This document shows positions 40,577 to 49,801 of a DNA stretch of 64,000 nt, piece after piece. The translations under genes were made by a program, and so were the position numbers. The notes beneath the pieces were generated by a model. The model was given only the letters and a program-made list of their open reading frames with translations, searched no databases and had not been told where the DNA came from. Numbering within the stretch: the first letter of the stretch is position 1; every line of letters starts with the position of its first letter. This DNA is from a virus, in IMG/VR virus record IMGVR_UViG_3300008050_000039, positions 1-64,000 of that record; one strand, 5' to 3'.

Positions 40577-41166
40577 AGAAGCCATGCCGCTTCAAGAAGT
40601 GCAAGGGAGTTATTCACCGCGGCTCATGCCCCGTTAGGGTGGCATTGGGTCGCAAGGGTGGCAATGTGAAAACCGCCACTCTATCACCGGCCCAACTCAA
40701 GCAACGCAAGCAAGCAAGCAAGCAAGCACGCACACCATCAGCAAGCCGAAATAAACTCAACAGCGAGCGCATGAAAGCAAAGCAGGCAGCAAGCAAGAAG
40801 GCCGGCCTTTGTCTATACTGTCACACAGCCCATGAAGGAATATGCCCCCTTGCATCAAGGGGCGGTCATAATTCAATCACCGTCCGCACTATCAAAGAAG
40901 CGCGAAAAACAATCAAGCGCCGGACTGCTCTCAAGAATCGCAAAGAAATGGAGCGCCGCGCCGCGATTCAATTTAGGCCACTTCTAACACTTGACGCAAT
41001 TCCATCAAGTTGGGTGTTTGTTTGCATCCGTTGCAACGCATCACAGAAAACCGGCACTATGTCGGTTGCATTTGCTGATGATGTGGGATTCGGACTTTGC
41101 AAGACTTGCGATAATCAAATCGTTGAGAATATCTCGTTTGGCATTGACTCCAGGATTGACGGCTAA
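40573..41166 (+). CDS. Basic multi-zinc-knuckle protein
   Basis: 197 residues with three Cys groups: PCRFKKCKGVIHRGSC, LCLYCHTAHEGIC and VCIRCN...LCKTCD. Between the first two is a Lys/Gln/Ala-rich run from an (AAGC)n repeat at 40698-40728. Strongly basic; probably nucleic-acid-binding. Ends just before the hairpin at 41175. Confidence 0.7.
   Translation: MKKPCRFKKCKGVIHRGSCPVRVALGRKGGNVKTATLSPAQLKQRKQASKQARTPSASRNKLNSERMKAKQAASKKAGLCLYCHTAHEGICPLASRGGHNSITVRTIKEARKTIKRRTALKNRKEMERRAAIQFRPLLTLDAIPSSWVFVCIRCNASQKTGTMSVAFADDVGFGLCKTCDNQIVENISFGIDSRIDG
40698..40728 (+). repeat. (AAGC)n microsatellite within a gene
   Basis: About six imperfect AAGC units coding KQASKQAR-type residues; a possible site of slippage, since the unit is 4 bp. 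Confidence 0.65.
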
Positions 41167-41174
41167 AATTGCCC

Positions 41175-41201
41175 CCTATGGCCCCGTAAAGGGGCCATAG
41201 G
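41175..41201 (+). terminator. Strong hairpin terminator after the rightward cluster
   Basis: CCTATGGCCCC-GTAAA-GGGGCCATAGG: an 11-bp perfect stem with 5-nt loop, 9 bp after the stop at 41166. The following 41202-41390 has only a short tandem (GGCTTAGAAT twice) and no gene. Confidence 0.75.
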
Positions 41202-41391
41202 TGGCTCTTAATCTGAATTAGGTTCATACCTACTACTACGGGGGTGAAATGGCTTAGAATGGCTTAGAATGGCCTTGCGTGGTCTTTGTGGTTTTTTGGT
41301 GGTTTTTCGCGCATGGTTTGAGGTTTGACCTTGAAGGACGCCAAAACCCAAAAAAACCGAGGACTCATATAGAGCCAACCACCACGCGCAA

Positions 41392-41437
41392 TTTTTTACA
41401 ATTTTTTTTTACAATTTTTTTTTTGCGATTTTTTTAT
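41392..41437 (+). terminator. Archaeal-type T-tracts between convergent genes
   Basis: Four runs of 6-10 T separated by ACAA or GCGA, in the gap between the rightward cluster and the leftward terminase gene. Archaeal RNA polymerase stops at such T-runs on the coding strand. Confidence 0.6.
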
Positions 41438-41517
41438 AAGGGTTCATGGGTTCGGGTTAATTGGTTGCGGGGATAGTCGGTATCTTTCCCCCCTTTCGCC
41501 GGTTCCCCCGCGACCAC

Positions 41518-43062
41518 CTATTCCCAAAGGTTTTTACTTTTCCTGGTGTTTATGACTTTGCCGCCGACGCCGCTTGCGTTATTTCGGTTTGGTGTTTGTC
41601 TTTTTTTGTTTTTTCCGTTTGTCCATTCTCCGGTTTTCATTGATTTCATTACAACGGGAACGCCGATTTCTGGTATTTGAAATTGGTCTATTGCGTGTGC
41701 GAATGCCATGACACAATCATTGTGTTTTCCCAAATCCACGATAAGGCCGTCACGCCACGCATGGCTCTCAAACTCTTCAAGTAGTATGCCGGTTATTTTA
41801 CGGGTATCATCCGAGCCGAAGGGGAATATGACCCGTTCCTGTTCAAACCAAACTCGCAACCGATTCAGTAGTCCCTGTTTCAAGGTGCGGTTGCTGACCT
41901 TACTCTTTCGGTAATCTGGAACTGCCCCCTTCTGTCGTAATAGGTTCTCATACATCTGTTGGAACCCAACATCTTCTGCCGCAAAGGGTGGATTACCATA
42001 TCGTTTCAACCAATCCACGACAACATCAGCCTGTTTGTCCGGTGGGAAATCGTTGCGCCTCCACATATTCACAAAATGAATATCCCCATCATCATCCTGT
42101 CTAAGCACGACCATAACGCTGTAATCCTGTCCTAATCCGTGTGCGGGGTCAAACCCGATTGAATAGCGGCCTTGTGGATAGTCTTTGCCCCATTCAAGCA
42201 CCGAATCCATATCAAGGTGTTTTCGTGTCAAGGCTCGCGGGAATACAGCCGCCTCATCATCCACGACACGACATAGAAACTCTTGAATGAAGGATAAGTC
42301 GCCCATAGCGGATTTCTGTTCCAATAGATAATCTATGTTTCGGTATTCCGGCCATAACTCTATCGGATTTACGCCGTCGGGGTCTGACCGCCATTCATCC
42401 CAATTTCCAATAGCCGACCAAGTGCCGGTTTTCCACGCATCGTTGTTCAGCATTTCGGTATGGTAAAGGTCTGTCATGGACATAGGGGTTCCAATGACAT
42501 AAAACCATGTTCCAGGGTCAAGCATTGGTGTAACTTTTTTCTGAAACCAATGGCGGAGGTTTTTCATAGATATATCGCCCATATCATCTAACACATCGTC
42601 AAAGGCCACGCAAGCGGGATGCTCGCCACGAATTGCACTACCAACCGATGTAGCACGAATCCAAGACCCATTAGTAAAATACAATTCTAATTTATTTCCC
42701 CGCGTGCGGTCAAGGTATCTGGATAGTTGTGGGTGCTGTTTAATATCCTCCCTAATTTCCTCAAGCCTCCTTGAAGCCGTGTCCTTGCTTGCGGAGAACA
42801 ACCAAACGGAAAAGGGTTTTTTATTATGTCGGTCAAACAGGCAATGGTGGAGTAACTTCACACGAAGAGTAGTGGATTTTGAGTGGCCTCTTGGGGCAAT
42901 CAGACAAACACGGTGAACTTGCGCTCCCTGTCTATCGCTATACATTTCCATCCATTCGCCAATATGGGTTCCCCAAGTATAACCAAGCCACCGATAGAAA
43001 AACTTAACATCGTTTTTAGCCCGTTCCATGCTAAATTGTGTTTTTATTTCCACTATTGCCAC
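41518..43062 (-). CDS. terL: Terminase large subunit
   Basis: 514 residues. ATPase: Walker A APRGHSKST and Walker B CVAFDDVLDD. Nuclease (RNase H fold): IGFDPAHGLGQDYS, FAAEDVG and KHNDCVMAFAHA supply the acidic residues. Packages DNA through the portal coded at 45397. It is transcribed opposite to the head and tail genes. Start at GTG 43062 (or GTG 43053); no strong ribosome site. Confidence 0.95.
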   Translation of the reverse strand: MAIVEIKTQFSMERAKNDVKFFYRWLGYTWGTHIGEWMEMYSDRQGAQVHRVCLIAPRGHSKSTTLRVKLLHHCLFDRHNKKPFSVWLFSASKDTASRRLEEIREDIKQHPQLSRYLDRTRGNKLELYFTNGSWIRATSVGSAIRGEHPACVAFDDVLDDMGDISMKNLRHWFQKKVTPMLDPGTWFYVIGTPMSMTDLYHTEMLNNDAWKTGTWSAIGNWDEWRSDPDGVNPIELWPEYRNIDYLLEQKSAMGDLSFIQEFLCRVVDDEAAVFPRALTRKHLDMDSVLEWGKDYPQGRYSIGFDPAHGLGQDYSVMVVLRQDDDGDIHFVNMWRRNDFPPDKQADVVVDWLKRYGNPPFAAEDVGFQQMYENLLRQKGAVPDYRKSKVSNRTLKQGLLNRLRVWFEQERVIFPFGSDDTRKITGILLEEFESHAWRDGLIVDLGKHNDCVMAFAHAIDQFQIPEIGVPVVMKSMKTGEWTNGKNKKRQTPNRNNASGVGGKVINTRKSKNLWE

Positions 43063-43070
43063 CCTATATA

Positions 43071-44552
43071 TCAGTTATGGTCGCAAGGAGCATATAATGA
43101 GCCTACTAAGCCCTGTTTTTTATCTATCAAATGAGCGCATAGACCTGCTCTTGATACATAGCCGTTTTTAGCATGGTATCTATCGTGTGACGCTAATGAA
43201 GGTAGTTGGACAACGAATGCGCCTTCGCTTTCAATTAATTGTCGGTGGTGTTTATGTCCATGAAACCAAATGTGGTTTTCACATAAGCCCCAATTTCGCC
43301 TTTCTTCGGTAGCCATGATAGCAGGTAGTTTATTTGGTCGCACCGAATCGCCATGTGTAAATCCGATAAGAGTATTACCATAAGTTACATATTGTCTATA
43401 AGCAGGGGAAACCACTACCTCAACATCTTCAACGCCTTCGTAGGCGGCTGATAAATACATCATCAAAGCAACAGAAGAATGTCTGTCGTGATTTCCAGGC
43501 ATGAATACGACCTTAACAGGGGCTACTGACCTAAGCAAGTCAATATGTTCTCTTGCTAAAGTGCATCCGGTCATTAGTATTTCGGCGGGGCTACCGCACA
43601 TATCTTGTGTTGTTCCCTTTGTTGTTGTTCCGGCGGAAGTATCAACATGAAACCAGTCACTACCCGTAGCCAATATAATTTCTTCGGGTCGGTCTGGTAA
43701 TTTTTGGATTAGGTTTCCGGTTTTCTCCATCAAGCGCGAGCGTGCTTCGTCAAAACCATATTGTTCGCCTACTTCATCAACCCACCCATATTTACCCCAA
43801 TGTAAATCAGTTGGACTAATGACGATGGCATATTTATTATCCTTGCCCCAATGCTTCGGGCTAATAGTGGCGACCTTTTTAGGTGCTTTAGTTTGGTTGT
43901 TAAGTATATCACGGAATTGGTTGAGTAGTATGTCGTCTAATTCACGGAGGATATTAGCATCCTTTTCAATTTCAGCCCATTTCCGCTTTTCTAATTTTCT
44001 ATGGAATGACCTGCGTTGTTGAACCAACATATCATCAATCAATTCATCAACAGGCTTTGCGAGCATTTCTTCATCGGTAAATGGTTCCATATCACGAACC
44101 CACCCATGCTTGCGGATATATTCTTTAACCCATTGGCGCGGAAAATCCTGTTCCCTTGCAACTATTGTGGAGGTATTAGTCACACCATCCATATTAGAGT
44201 ATGATTGTTTCATGGCTCGGTGTTGTTCGCCAGGAACCACTATAATACCGGCCGCGCACTCAAGGTAAGTTAAATATGTATCACTATCATTATCATAATA
44301 ATAATTAGTATCAAGACGCCATCCTTCTTCTTTATCAGTTTCTTCCTTAGTCGCTGGGTTCAAAGAATTATTACTGTCTTTAGCCAACCACCGTTGAATT
44401 GCAAGACGCCAAGCATTCATCCCTCTTGTTGAATCAATCTTATGTAGGAACCTTGCAAAAGCAATTTGTGATTTATGCCCCATTACAACATATTGCTCTA
44501 TCAATTCGTCGCCGCCCACAGAATACCCTCTATCTTTCTCGCCCATGTTCAT
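43071..44552 (-). CDS. Calcineurin-like metallophosphoesterase
   Basis: 493 residues from the ATG at 44552. The C-terminal domain has all metal motifs: SPTDLHWGKYG (DxH), ATGSDWFHVD (GD), MPGNHDRHS (GNHD), FTHGDS and WFHGHKHH (GHxH). The N-terminal ~200 residues are helical and contain a possible HTH (KSQIAFARFLHK). Could be a nuclease or phosphatase acting on DNA ends, given linkage to terL 9 bp downstream. Confidence 0.85.
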   Translation of the reverse strand: MNMGEKDRGYSVGGDELIEQYVVMGHKSQIAFARFLHKIDSTRGMNAWRLAIQRWLAKDSNNSLNPATKEETDKEEGWRLDTNYYYDNDSDTYLTYLECAAGIIVVPGEQHRAMKQSYSNMDGVTNTSTIVAREQDFPRQWVKEYIRKHGWVRDMEPFTDEEMLAKPVDELIDDMLVQQRRSFHRKLEKRKWAEIEKDANILRELDDILLNQFRDILNNQTKAPKKVATISPKHWGKDNKYAIVISPTDLHWGKYGWVDEVGEQYGFDEARSRLMEKTGNLIQKLPDRPEEIILATGSDWFHVDTSAGTTTKGTTQDMCGSPAEILMTGCTLAREHIDLLRSVAPVKVVFMPGNHDRHSSVALMMYLSAAYEGVEDVEVVVSPAYRQYVTYGNTLIGFTHGDSVRPNKLPAIMATEERRNWGLCENHIWFHGHKHHRQLIESEGAFVVQLPSLASHDRYHAKNGYVSRAGLCAHLIDKKQGLVGSLYAPCDHN

Positions 44553-44587
44553 ATCGTGCAACTAATTGCTTATCAATGTTCCGATTT

Positions 44588-44797
44588 TTTAATTATTTTT
44601 GTTATTTCACTTAGTTGCAGAAAGATTTAAGGTCACACAGTCAAGCGTTTGCACTAATTCTTTTATTTCCTCTTTAATGTTTAGTCTTACCCCCCCTTAA
44701 TAAACCCTTTAAGAAAGAATAAAATAATAAGTGAAGTAGGGGCGCAGTCATACGGTTATTTGTTTCTGTAATAATTTTTTCTATAAAAATAATTAAC
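44588..44797. repeat. ~200-bp symmetric element C
   Basis: Third relative of elements A and B: GCAGAAAGATTTAA, CACAGTCAAGCG, TAATTCTTTTATTTC, AAGAAAGAATAAAATAA and GGCGCAGTCATACGG. A 43-bp dyad lies at 44621-44663. It fills most of the gap between the divergent metallophosphoesterase and virion transcription units, so it probably includes their promoters; no gene is seen in 44553-44843. Confidence 0.7.
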
Positions 44798-44843
44798 AAA
44801 CTATGCCAACATTAATTACACAAACGATTAATAGTATGTTATT

Positions 44844-45119
44844 GTGCGAAAAGAAAAGGTTAGTGCTTGGGATTTTAATGAGTTATGGGGTGGGTTATCG
44901 GGTGGTGATGATTTCATGATGTGTTATACTGAAAACATTTGTGTTGATGTTCCTGGAGGTCTTGGGCCTAATATGGCTCTTGTTCTTGGTGTGGCGGAAT
45001 TATTATTTTGGATTCTTACTATGACCGCCGGAAGCAAAATGTTAAAGAAACACAGGGGCATGAGAAAGAAACATGGCAATAGAAGGCGACGCCGCAATAG
45101 CGATTCTGACACGAATTGA
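44844..45119 (+). CDS. Small membrane protein with Arg-rich tail
   Basis: 91 residues from GTG 44844, or 67 from the ATG at 44916. One TM segment (MALVLGVAELLFWILTMTAG) and a very basic C-terminus (GMRKKHGNRRRRRN). First gene of the virion module. A lysis role is possible but not shown. Confidence 0.55.
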   Translation: MRKEKVSAWDFNELWGGLSGGDDFMMCYTENICVDVPGGLGPNMALVLGVAELLFWILTMTAGSKMLKKHRGMRKKHGNRRRRRNSDSDTN

Positions 45120-45357
45120 AAGTGTTAATGACCGCGTTACTGATATAAGCACACGATTAAACGATTCAGACGAAACGATAGAGCGTCTTACCGCCGTTGA
45201 AGGGAAAACCGATATGATTTTAAGTGACCTAAAAGACATAAAAGCGGGGCCGGTTTATTCATTAGACCAATTCATAACTAAAAGAGTAGCACAAGCAACC
45301 GGAGGTGTGGGTGCATTATTTCTTTTGGTTATGTGGTTAATACAGAATTGGTATTAG
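45073..45357 (+). CDS. Coiled-coil protein with C-terminal TM segment
   Basis: 94 residues. Heptad-like helix (RIESVNDRVTDISTRLND...) then GGVGALFLLVMWLIQNW as a tail anchor. Overlaps the previous gene by 47 bp. The layout resembles some phage holin/spanin-like proteins, but evidence is weak. Confidence 0.6.
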   Translation: MAIEGDAAIAILTRIESVNDRVTDISTRLNDSDETIERLTAVEGKTDMILSDLKDIKAGPVYSLDQFITKRVAQATGGVGALFLLVMWLIQNWY

Positions 45358-45396
45358 ACAAGAGGTTTTTATAACAGACCACATAACAACCTTTTT

Positions 45397-46797
45397 GTGG
45401 CGGAGTTTAACTTTTGGGGTTTGCGTCGTAAGAAAGGGGTTGATGGGATAAAAGAAGTAAAAGCAGAACGGGTTTCAACAGCGAAACCATTTCGTTTGGC
45501 GGCAGGTATTCCCGATATTCTCCGTGATGCCGAGAGTTTAGGAACAGATGCAAACTTTGACAATGAGTTTGACCTATACGACCAAATGCTCAAACTTGAC
45601 CCTGAATTGAACGGCGCAGTTAGAGCAGTTTCGCTAACTGCCAACAATTACGAAATAAATTATAGTCGTGGTAAAAATAATAAGATTCGCAATGCTATTC
45701 AAGAATTAGTTGATACATTAGATTTTGACGACTTCTTAATTAACGCTATGCGTGCGCTCATGGTCTATGGGAACGACATAAACAAATTGGTAGGTAAGGC
45801 TGGCGAAGGAATTACCAATATACAATCCCTGCCCGTTAAACAAATTACAATCGTGGATGAGAGGGGGGGGCTTGATACCTATTTTTCGGCCGGTGATGAA
45901 AACCCTATCATCACCGCTAACAGTTACATATTAAGAGAGGGGTCAATGTATCAACAACAATTTTCCGCTAAAGAAATGTTGCATATTAAAATTGACTACC
46001 GCTCAACATGGTTCACAGATATTAAGGGACGAAAAACTTATGGTATATGGGGCGCATCCCGATTCAGCAGTCTAAAAAATCCAATCCGAGCCAAATACAA
46101 CACCATTAATAATCGTGTGGCTTTAGAAGATGCCATGACTAAACAATACATTACGATTGACAAATCGGCTATTGAACATATTACCGACCCCAACGAACAG
46201 AAAGAAAGACTGACACATATTATGGATGAGGTCGCAAAATTATTTGAGGGATTGAGAGGCGACCAAATACCTATCCTACCTCATTATGTTGAATTACACC
46301 ATGTCAATTTAGAAAACAGCATTCCCGACAGCACAGCGTTTCTTGACAGCGTAAATGGTGATATTGCCGCCGTTCTCCAAGTGCCGCGTGTAGCCGCCGG
46401 CCAAGAACGGGGTTCAACCTTCGCCGCTACATACAGCGCAAGCCTATGGGCGGTTCAAGCAATATCCCGTCTGCAAAAAGTCTTAGGGCAATCAGTTATG
46501 CAACTTTTCTCAATCCACCTTGACCTATTGGGTATCGCACATAAGAAACAGGATATACCTACCATATCATTTGAAGCCATGAATCAAGAAACCCCACTAT
46601 CCCTCATGCAACGGGCTAATATGGGTTATGATGGTGGTTTGTTAACTCTTAACCAATGTTTAGATTTATTGAACCTACCGGAAATTGGTAAAGAGGGTAA
46701 TGAAAGAAAAACTGATGTGGTGGAACCCACAGAAGAACCCGAATTACCACGCGAGAATGAACAGAAACCCGAAAACAAAAAACAGGGAGATGAATAA
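45397..46797 (+). CDS. Portal protein
   Basis: 466 residues from GTG 45397. FDLYDQMLKLDPELNGAVRA near the N-terminus, MYGDV-like core strands and a long helical region with VLQVPRVAAGQERGSTFA are typical of HK97-type portals; the charged C-terminal tail is also usual. Forms the dodecameric DNA channel. Directly precedes the protease/scaffold and capsid genes. Confidence 0.9.
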   Translation: MAEFNFWGLRRKKGVDGIKEVKAERVSTAKPFRLAAGIPDILRDAESLGTDANFDNEFDLYDQMLKLDPELNGAVRAVSLTANNYEINYSRGKNNKIRNAIQELVDTLDFDDFLINAMRALMVYGNDINKLVGKAGEGITNIQSLPVKQITIVDERGGLDTYFSAGDENPIITANSYILREGSMYQQQFSAKEMLHIKIDYRSTWFTDIKGRKTYGIWGASRFSSLKNPIRAKYNTINNRVALEDAMTKQYITIDKSAIEHITDPNEQKERLTHIMDEVAKLFEGLRGDQIPILPHYVELHHVNLENSIPDSTAFLDSVNGDIAAVLQVPRVAAGQERGSTFAATYSASLWAVQAISRLQKVLGQSVMQLFSIHLDLLGIAHKKQDIPTISFEAMNQETPLSLMQRANMGYDGGLLTLNQCLDLLNLPEIGKEGNERKTDVVEPTEEPELPRENEQKPENKKQGDE

Positions 46798-47149
46798 ATT
46801 GGTAAGTGCAAAAACATTTAACGACCGATTAGTAAATAAAACAATAGTGCCTATTATTTATTTGTGGATATTGGCCGCAGGTGGCGTGGTAGGTATGGGT
46901 ATTTACAGACCCGATGTTGTTATCCCGAATCTTGATGGTTTTATCGCACTTATCGCCATTATTGGTGGCGTTGCCTCCCCCGCACTAAGTATCATTGTTA
47001 GAATGTGGGAGAACGAACAACAGGCCGATATTGACGGAATACCCGAAGATTTACTACATGGTCGCGAGCGCGATACAGAAGAACACCGCCATAGGATGGC
47101 TGTTGAAAAACATAGTGAAGGTATGGTGGGAGAAAAAGGTGATGAATAA
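46790..47149 (+). CDS. Two-pass membrane protein
   Basis: About 119 residues from the ATG at 46790 (or TTG 46799, which has better spacing from GGGAG). Two TM segments (IVPIIYLWILAAGGVVGMGI and FIALIAIIGGVASPALSIIV) and a charged C-terminus. The topology fits a holin, but a head-associated role is equally possible from position. Confidence 0.6.
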   Translation: MNKLVSAKTFNDRLVNKTIVPIIYLWILAAGGVVGMGIYRPDVVIPNLDGFIALIAIIGGVASPALSIIVRMWENEQQADIDGIPEDLLHGRERDTEEHRHRMAVEKHSEGMVGEKGDE

Positions 47150-48348
47150 TGAGTGAAGATTTTAACAAAGGTGAACAAAACGAAATAAATGTAGTTTTTG
47201 ACAAAACGAAAACAAGTGTGACACTTGACCTTGAAATAAATAAAGCCGTCACTATCGTTGAGGCGAGTAGTGGTAAAACTATTATTGAGATAACAGGTAT
47301 AGCCTTTCATGAAGGCCGTAATAAGAATAGGTGGGAAATAACCCGTAAAGCGGCAGACTTTGTGGCTGAACAAATGATTAATGTTGATGTGACCCTCAAC
47401 CACCCCGACCCCGATGATATAGGTTTCGGCCGAAATATGGAAGGGGGCGTGGACAAAGCAGTAGTTGGTATTGTCACGCACGCGAGCGTTGAAGATAAAG
47501 ACGATGGAAAGTGGGTTGTTAATTATGTAGCGCAGGTTCATAGAGCAGAATTGTTTGAGGCTCTTGAATCCGGTCTTTGGCTCCGCTCCGACTATGGGGT
47601 AAGTATTGGTGGCTTCGGTATTCCTACTACCGCCAATGAAGATGGAATGGTTTTTGATGATGATTTTACTTTAGACCATTTGGCGATTGTTCACCGGCCG
47701 GCATACAACCGAGCAAGTATTGATACGGTGGAGAGGGTTGAAATTACGAATATAGAGGTCATTGAGCCGGAAGTTTCCGCATCATTTAAGTATCACTCGG
47801 CATCTGACACAATTCAGCAAGAGGTTGTAGCAATGACTGATGAGCAAATAGAACAGAACGAGGCAAAAGAAGAGAGGGATGCTTTGGCATCTGAAATTGA
47901 GAGCCTAAAGGCAGACATAATTTTGAGAAACGCTGAAATTGAATCCTTTAAGGCGGCAGAAGAGGCGAAAGTTGAAGAGGCTCGCCAAGAACTTGTTGAG
48001 AAAGCAAGTGACATGGGATTGAAGGGTCACGAAGAACTTTCAACTGATGTTATATCCTCCCTTATCGCTTCATGGCAAGAAGCAAACCCAGAACCCGCAC
48101 CCGTAGTAATGGAAGCGGCAGTTTCAACCCCTACCACAGATTCAACCCCTGTTGAAGCAACCACCAATCAGCCGGTAGTCGCAAACTTCCTAAATGGCGT
48201 CTTAGTTGAGTCAAAAGAAGAGATTTACGGCCGATGTTGGAACGCATGGGCAAGAGCATGGAACGAACAACTCACTACTGATGAGCGCAAAGACGACGCA
48301 ATGCGTGCTAAGTATTACGACGAAATAAAGACCGAAGGAGGTCAATAA
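47149..48348 (+). CDS. Prohead protease fused to scaffold domain
   Basis: 399 residues. The N-terminal S78/U35-like protease part shows VTLNHPDPDDIG (His), YGVSIGGFG (Ser) and LDHLAIVHRPAYNRASI, the motif order of HK97-type proteases. A coiled coil (about 215-290) and a Pro/Thr-rich linker follow, as expected for an internal scaffold. Cleaves scaffold and capsid during maturation. Confidence 0.85.
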   Translation: MSEDFNKGEQNEINVVFDKTKTSVTLDLEINKAVTIVEASSGKTIIEITGIAFHEGRNKNRWEITRKAADFVAEQMINVDVTLNHPDPDDIGFGRNMEGGVDKAVVGIVTHASVEDKDDGKWVVNYVAQVHRAELFEALESGLWLRSDYGVSIGGFGIPTTANEDGMVFDDDFTLDHLAIVHRPAYNRASIDTVERVEITNIEVIEPEVSASFKYHSASDTIQQEVVAMTDEQIEQNEAKEERDALASEIESLKADIILRNAEIESFKAAEEAKVEEARQELVEKASDMGLKGHEELSTDVISSLIASWQEANPEPAPVVMEAAVSTPTTDSTPVEATTNQPVVANFLNGVLVESKEEIYGRCWNAWARAWNEQLTTDERKDDAMRAKYYDEIKTEGGQ

Positions 48349-48349
48349 T

Positions 48350-48817
48350 ATGGCATACGGACAAGGAGCAGACCCACGAAACGCAACACTAAAGACAGGC
48401 GCATATTCAAAGGGGCCAGGAAAATTACTAACAATGGACAGCACAAACAATACTGTTGATTTGACAGCAGTTAGCGAAATCGCAATCGGTGTTTCAGCCG
48501 GCGATTCAAGCCGAACTGCGGCATTAGCACTTGATACATCGGCAGGGGCAACAGTCGCTTACTACCCAATGGGTGGTGTTTTGATGATTCAATCAGCCGC
48601 TTCACAAACTTACACAACAGGCTGTTTAGTTTATGCAACTGGTGATGGTTTGGCAACTGCTTCATCCGCCTCATCTGCAAAGGTTATTGGAACCTATGTT
48701 GGTGAAGGCGAAGCAACCACAGCACTTGTCGCAAACGGAAACGGCGACACAGATGGCGCACTACTTTCAGAAGGCAATATGATTGCTGTTAATACTAACG
48801 GAGCAGTTACCGCTTGA
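48350..48817 (+). CDS. Head decoration protein
   Basis: 155 residues, Ala/Gly/Ser/Thr-rich beta protein (GKLLTMDSTNNTVDLTAVSE, KVIGTYVGEGEATTALVA) with the look of the DUF2190/head-stabilising family. Position directly before the major capsid gene supports this. Confidence 0.7.
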   Translation: MAYGQGADPRNATLKTGAYSKGPGKLLTMDSTNNTVDLTAVSEIAIGVSAGDSSRTAALALDTSAGATVAYYPMGGVLMIQSAASQTYTTGCLVYATGDGLATASSASSAKVIGTYVGEGEATTALVANGNGDTDGALLSEGNMIAVNTNGAVTA

Positions 48818-48852
48818 GGATAATGAAAAATAAAAAATGGAGATGATGAAAA

Positions 48853-49764
48853 ATGGCAAATAATACTTTAGAAGAGATTTTGAATGTCGGGGCGGCCACA
48901 GGGCCATTCTCAACAGGTGACGCAGTATTGGAGCAGACTCTAAGAGATTTTATCCAACTACAATCAACCACAATCGCAATAGGAACAAAAGTCGTTGGCG
49001 TGCGAAATGTTGCATGGCTTGAGTTTAAGTTTTACACAGGCGTAAATGGAACTTTCAGTTATCCACTTGATGATAACGCAGTCACAGACCCAACAAAGGT
49101 CGGAACTGCTAACTACACAGCACAACTAAGCAAAGGACAGGGCCGTTGTGTATTCCTTGACACAGTAAGACTTCGTGGCGAATCATGGGAAAACATTGAC
49201 CGCCAACAACTCGGTATCATCCGAGCGCGTGCTGACAAGATAGACAACCACATTCTAACCACACTTGTTGCAGGTGCAGGTCAAACACAGGCCGCAACTT
49301 CAACTTTCGGTAGCGCAACTGCTGACGAAGAATCGGATTTACTTACAGCAATGGATTTAATCTATGCAAACGCAAGAGTAAGTGGTGATGAATCACTCGC
49401 ACTTATCCTACCTGCTGACAAGAGAAGTGCAATGCTTAACACACAACTCTTCGGCAATGTCGTTGAGTCACTACAAGACCACTTGGGCCGAGTAGCAAAC
49501 CTCCGTGTTTATTACAGCCGTGATTACGGTAGCGGTAATGCACTCGGAAACGATGCACTATTATTGATTCCAGGTTCCGAAACAGCCGAGTTTTTCCAAT
49601 ATAACGGAGCCGGTGTTATGGAAACAGAATTGACCCGCCTCCCGGGTGTTGGTTATGATTGGCTTTTGACTTCCTACTTCGGTAGTGTTGTTCACGAACA
49701 CCAAGACGGTGCTTCAAGCGGCACTACAAACCGCATTGTTAAGATTACCGGCGTGCGTGCTTAG
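48853..49764 (+). CDS. Major capsid protein (HK97 fold)
   Basis: 303 residues. DAVLEQTLRDFIQLQSTTIA, the E-loop-like region with RLRGESWENID, and a C-terminal SYFGSVVHEHQDGAS...NRIVKITGVRA ending resemble HK97-fold capsid proteins. The GGAGATGATGAAAA leader precedes the ATG. Follows protease and decoration genes as usual. Confidence 0.85.
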   Translation: MANNTLEEILNVGAATGPFSTGDAVLEQTLRDFIQLQSTTIAIGTKVVGVRNVAWLEFKFYTGVNGTFSYPLDDNAVTDPTKVGTANYTAQLSKGQGRCVFLDTVRLRGESWENIDRQQLGIIRARADKIDNHILTTLVAGAGQTQAATSTFGSATADEESDLLTAMDLIYANARVSGDESLALILPADKRSAMLNTQLFGNVVESLQDHLGRVANLRVYYSRDYGSGNALGNDALLLIPGSETAEFFQYNGAGVMETELTRLPGVGYDWLLTSYFGSVVHEHQDGASSGTTNRIVKITGVRA

Positions 49765-49801
49765 AACTAACACTTTAACTGAAAAATAGGGAGATGAAAA
49801 A

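Noticed and set aside
46790-47149. Firm holin assignment for two-pass membrane proteins (also 33706)
   Set aside because: Only topology supports it; no endolysin was recognised and archaeal virus lysis genes are poorly known.
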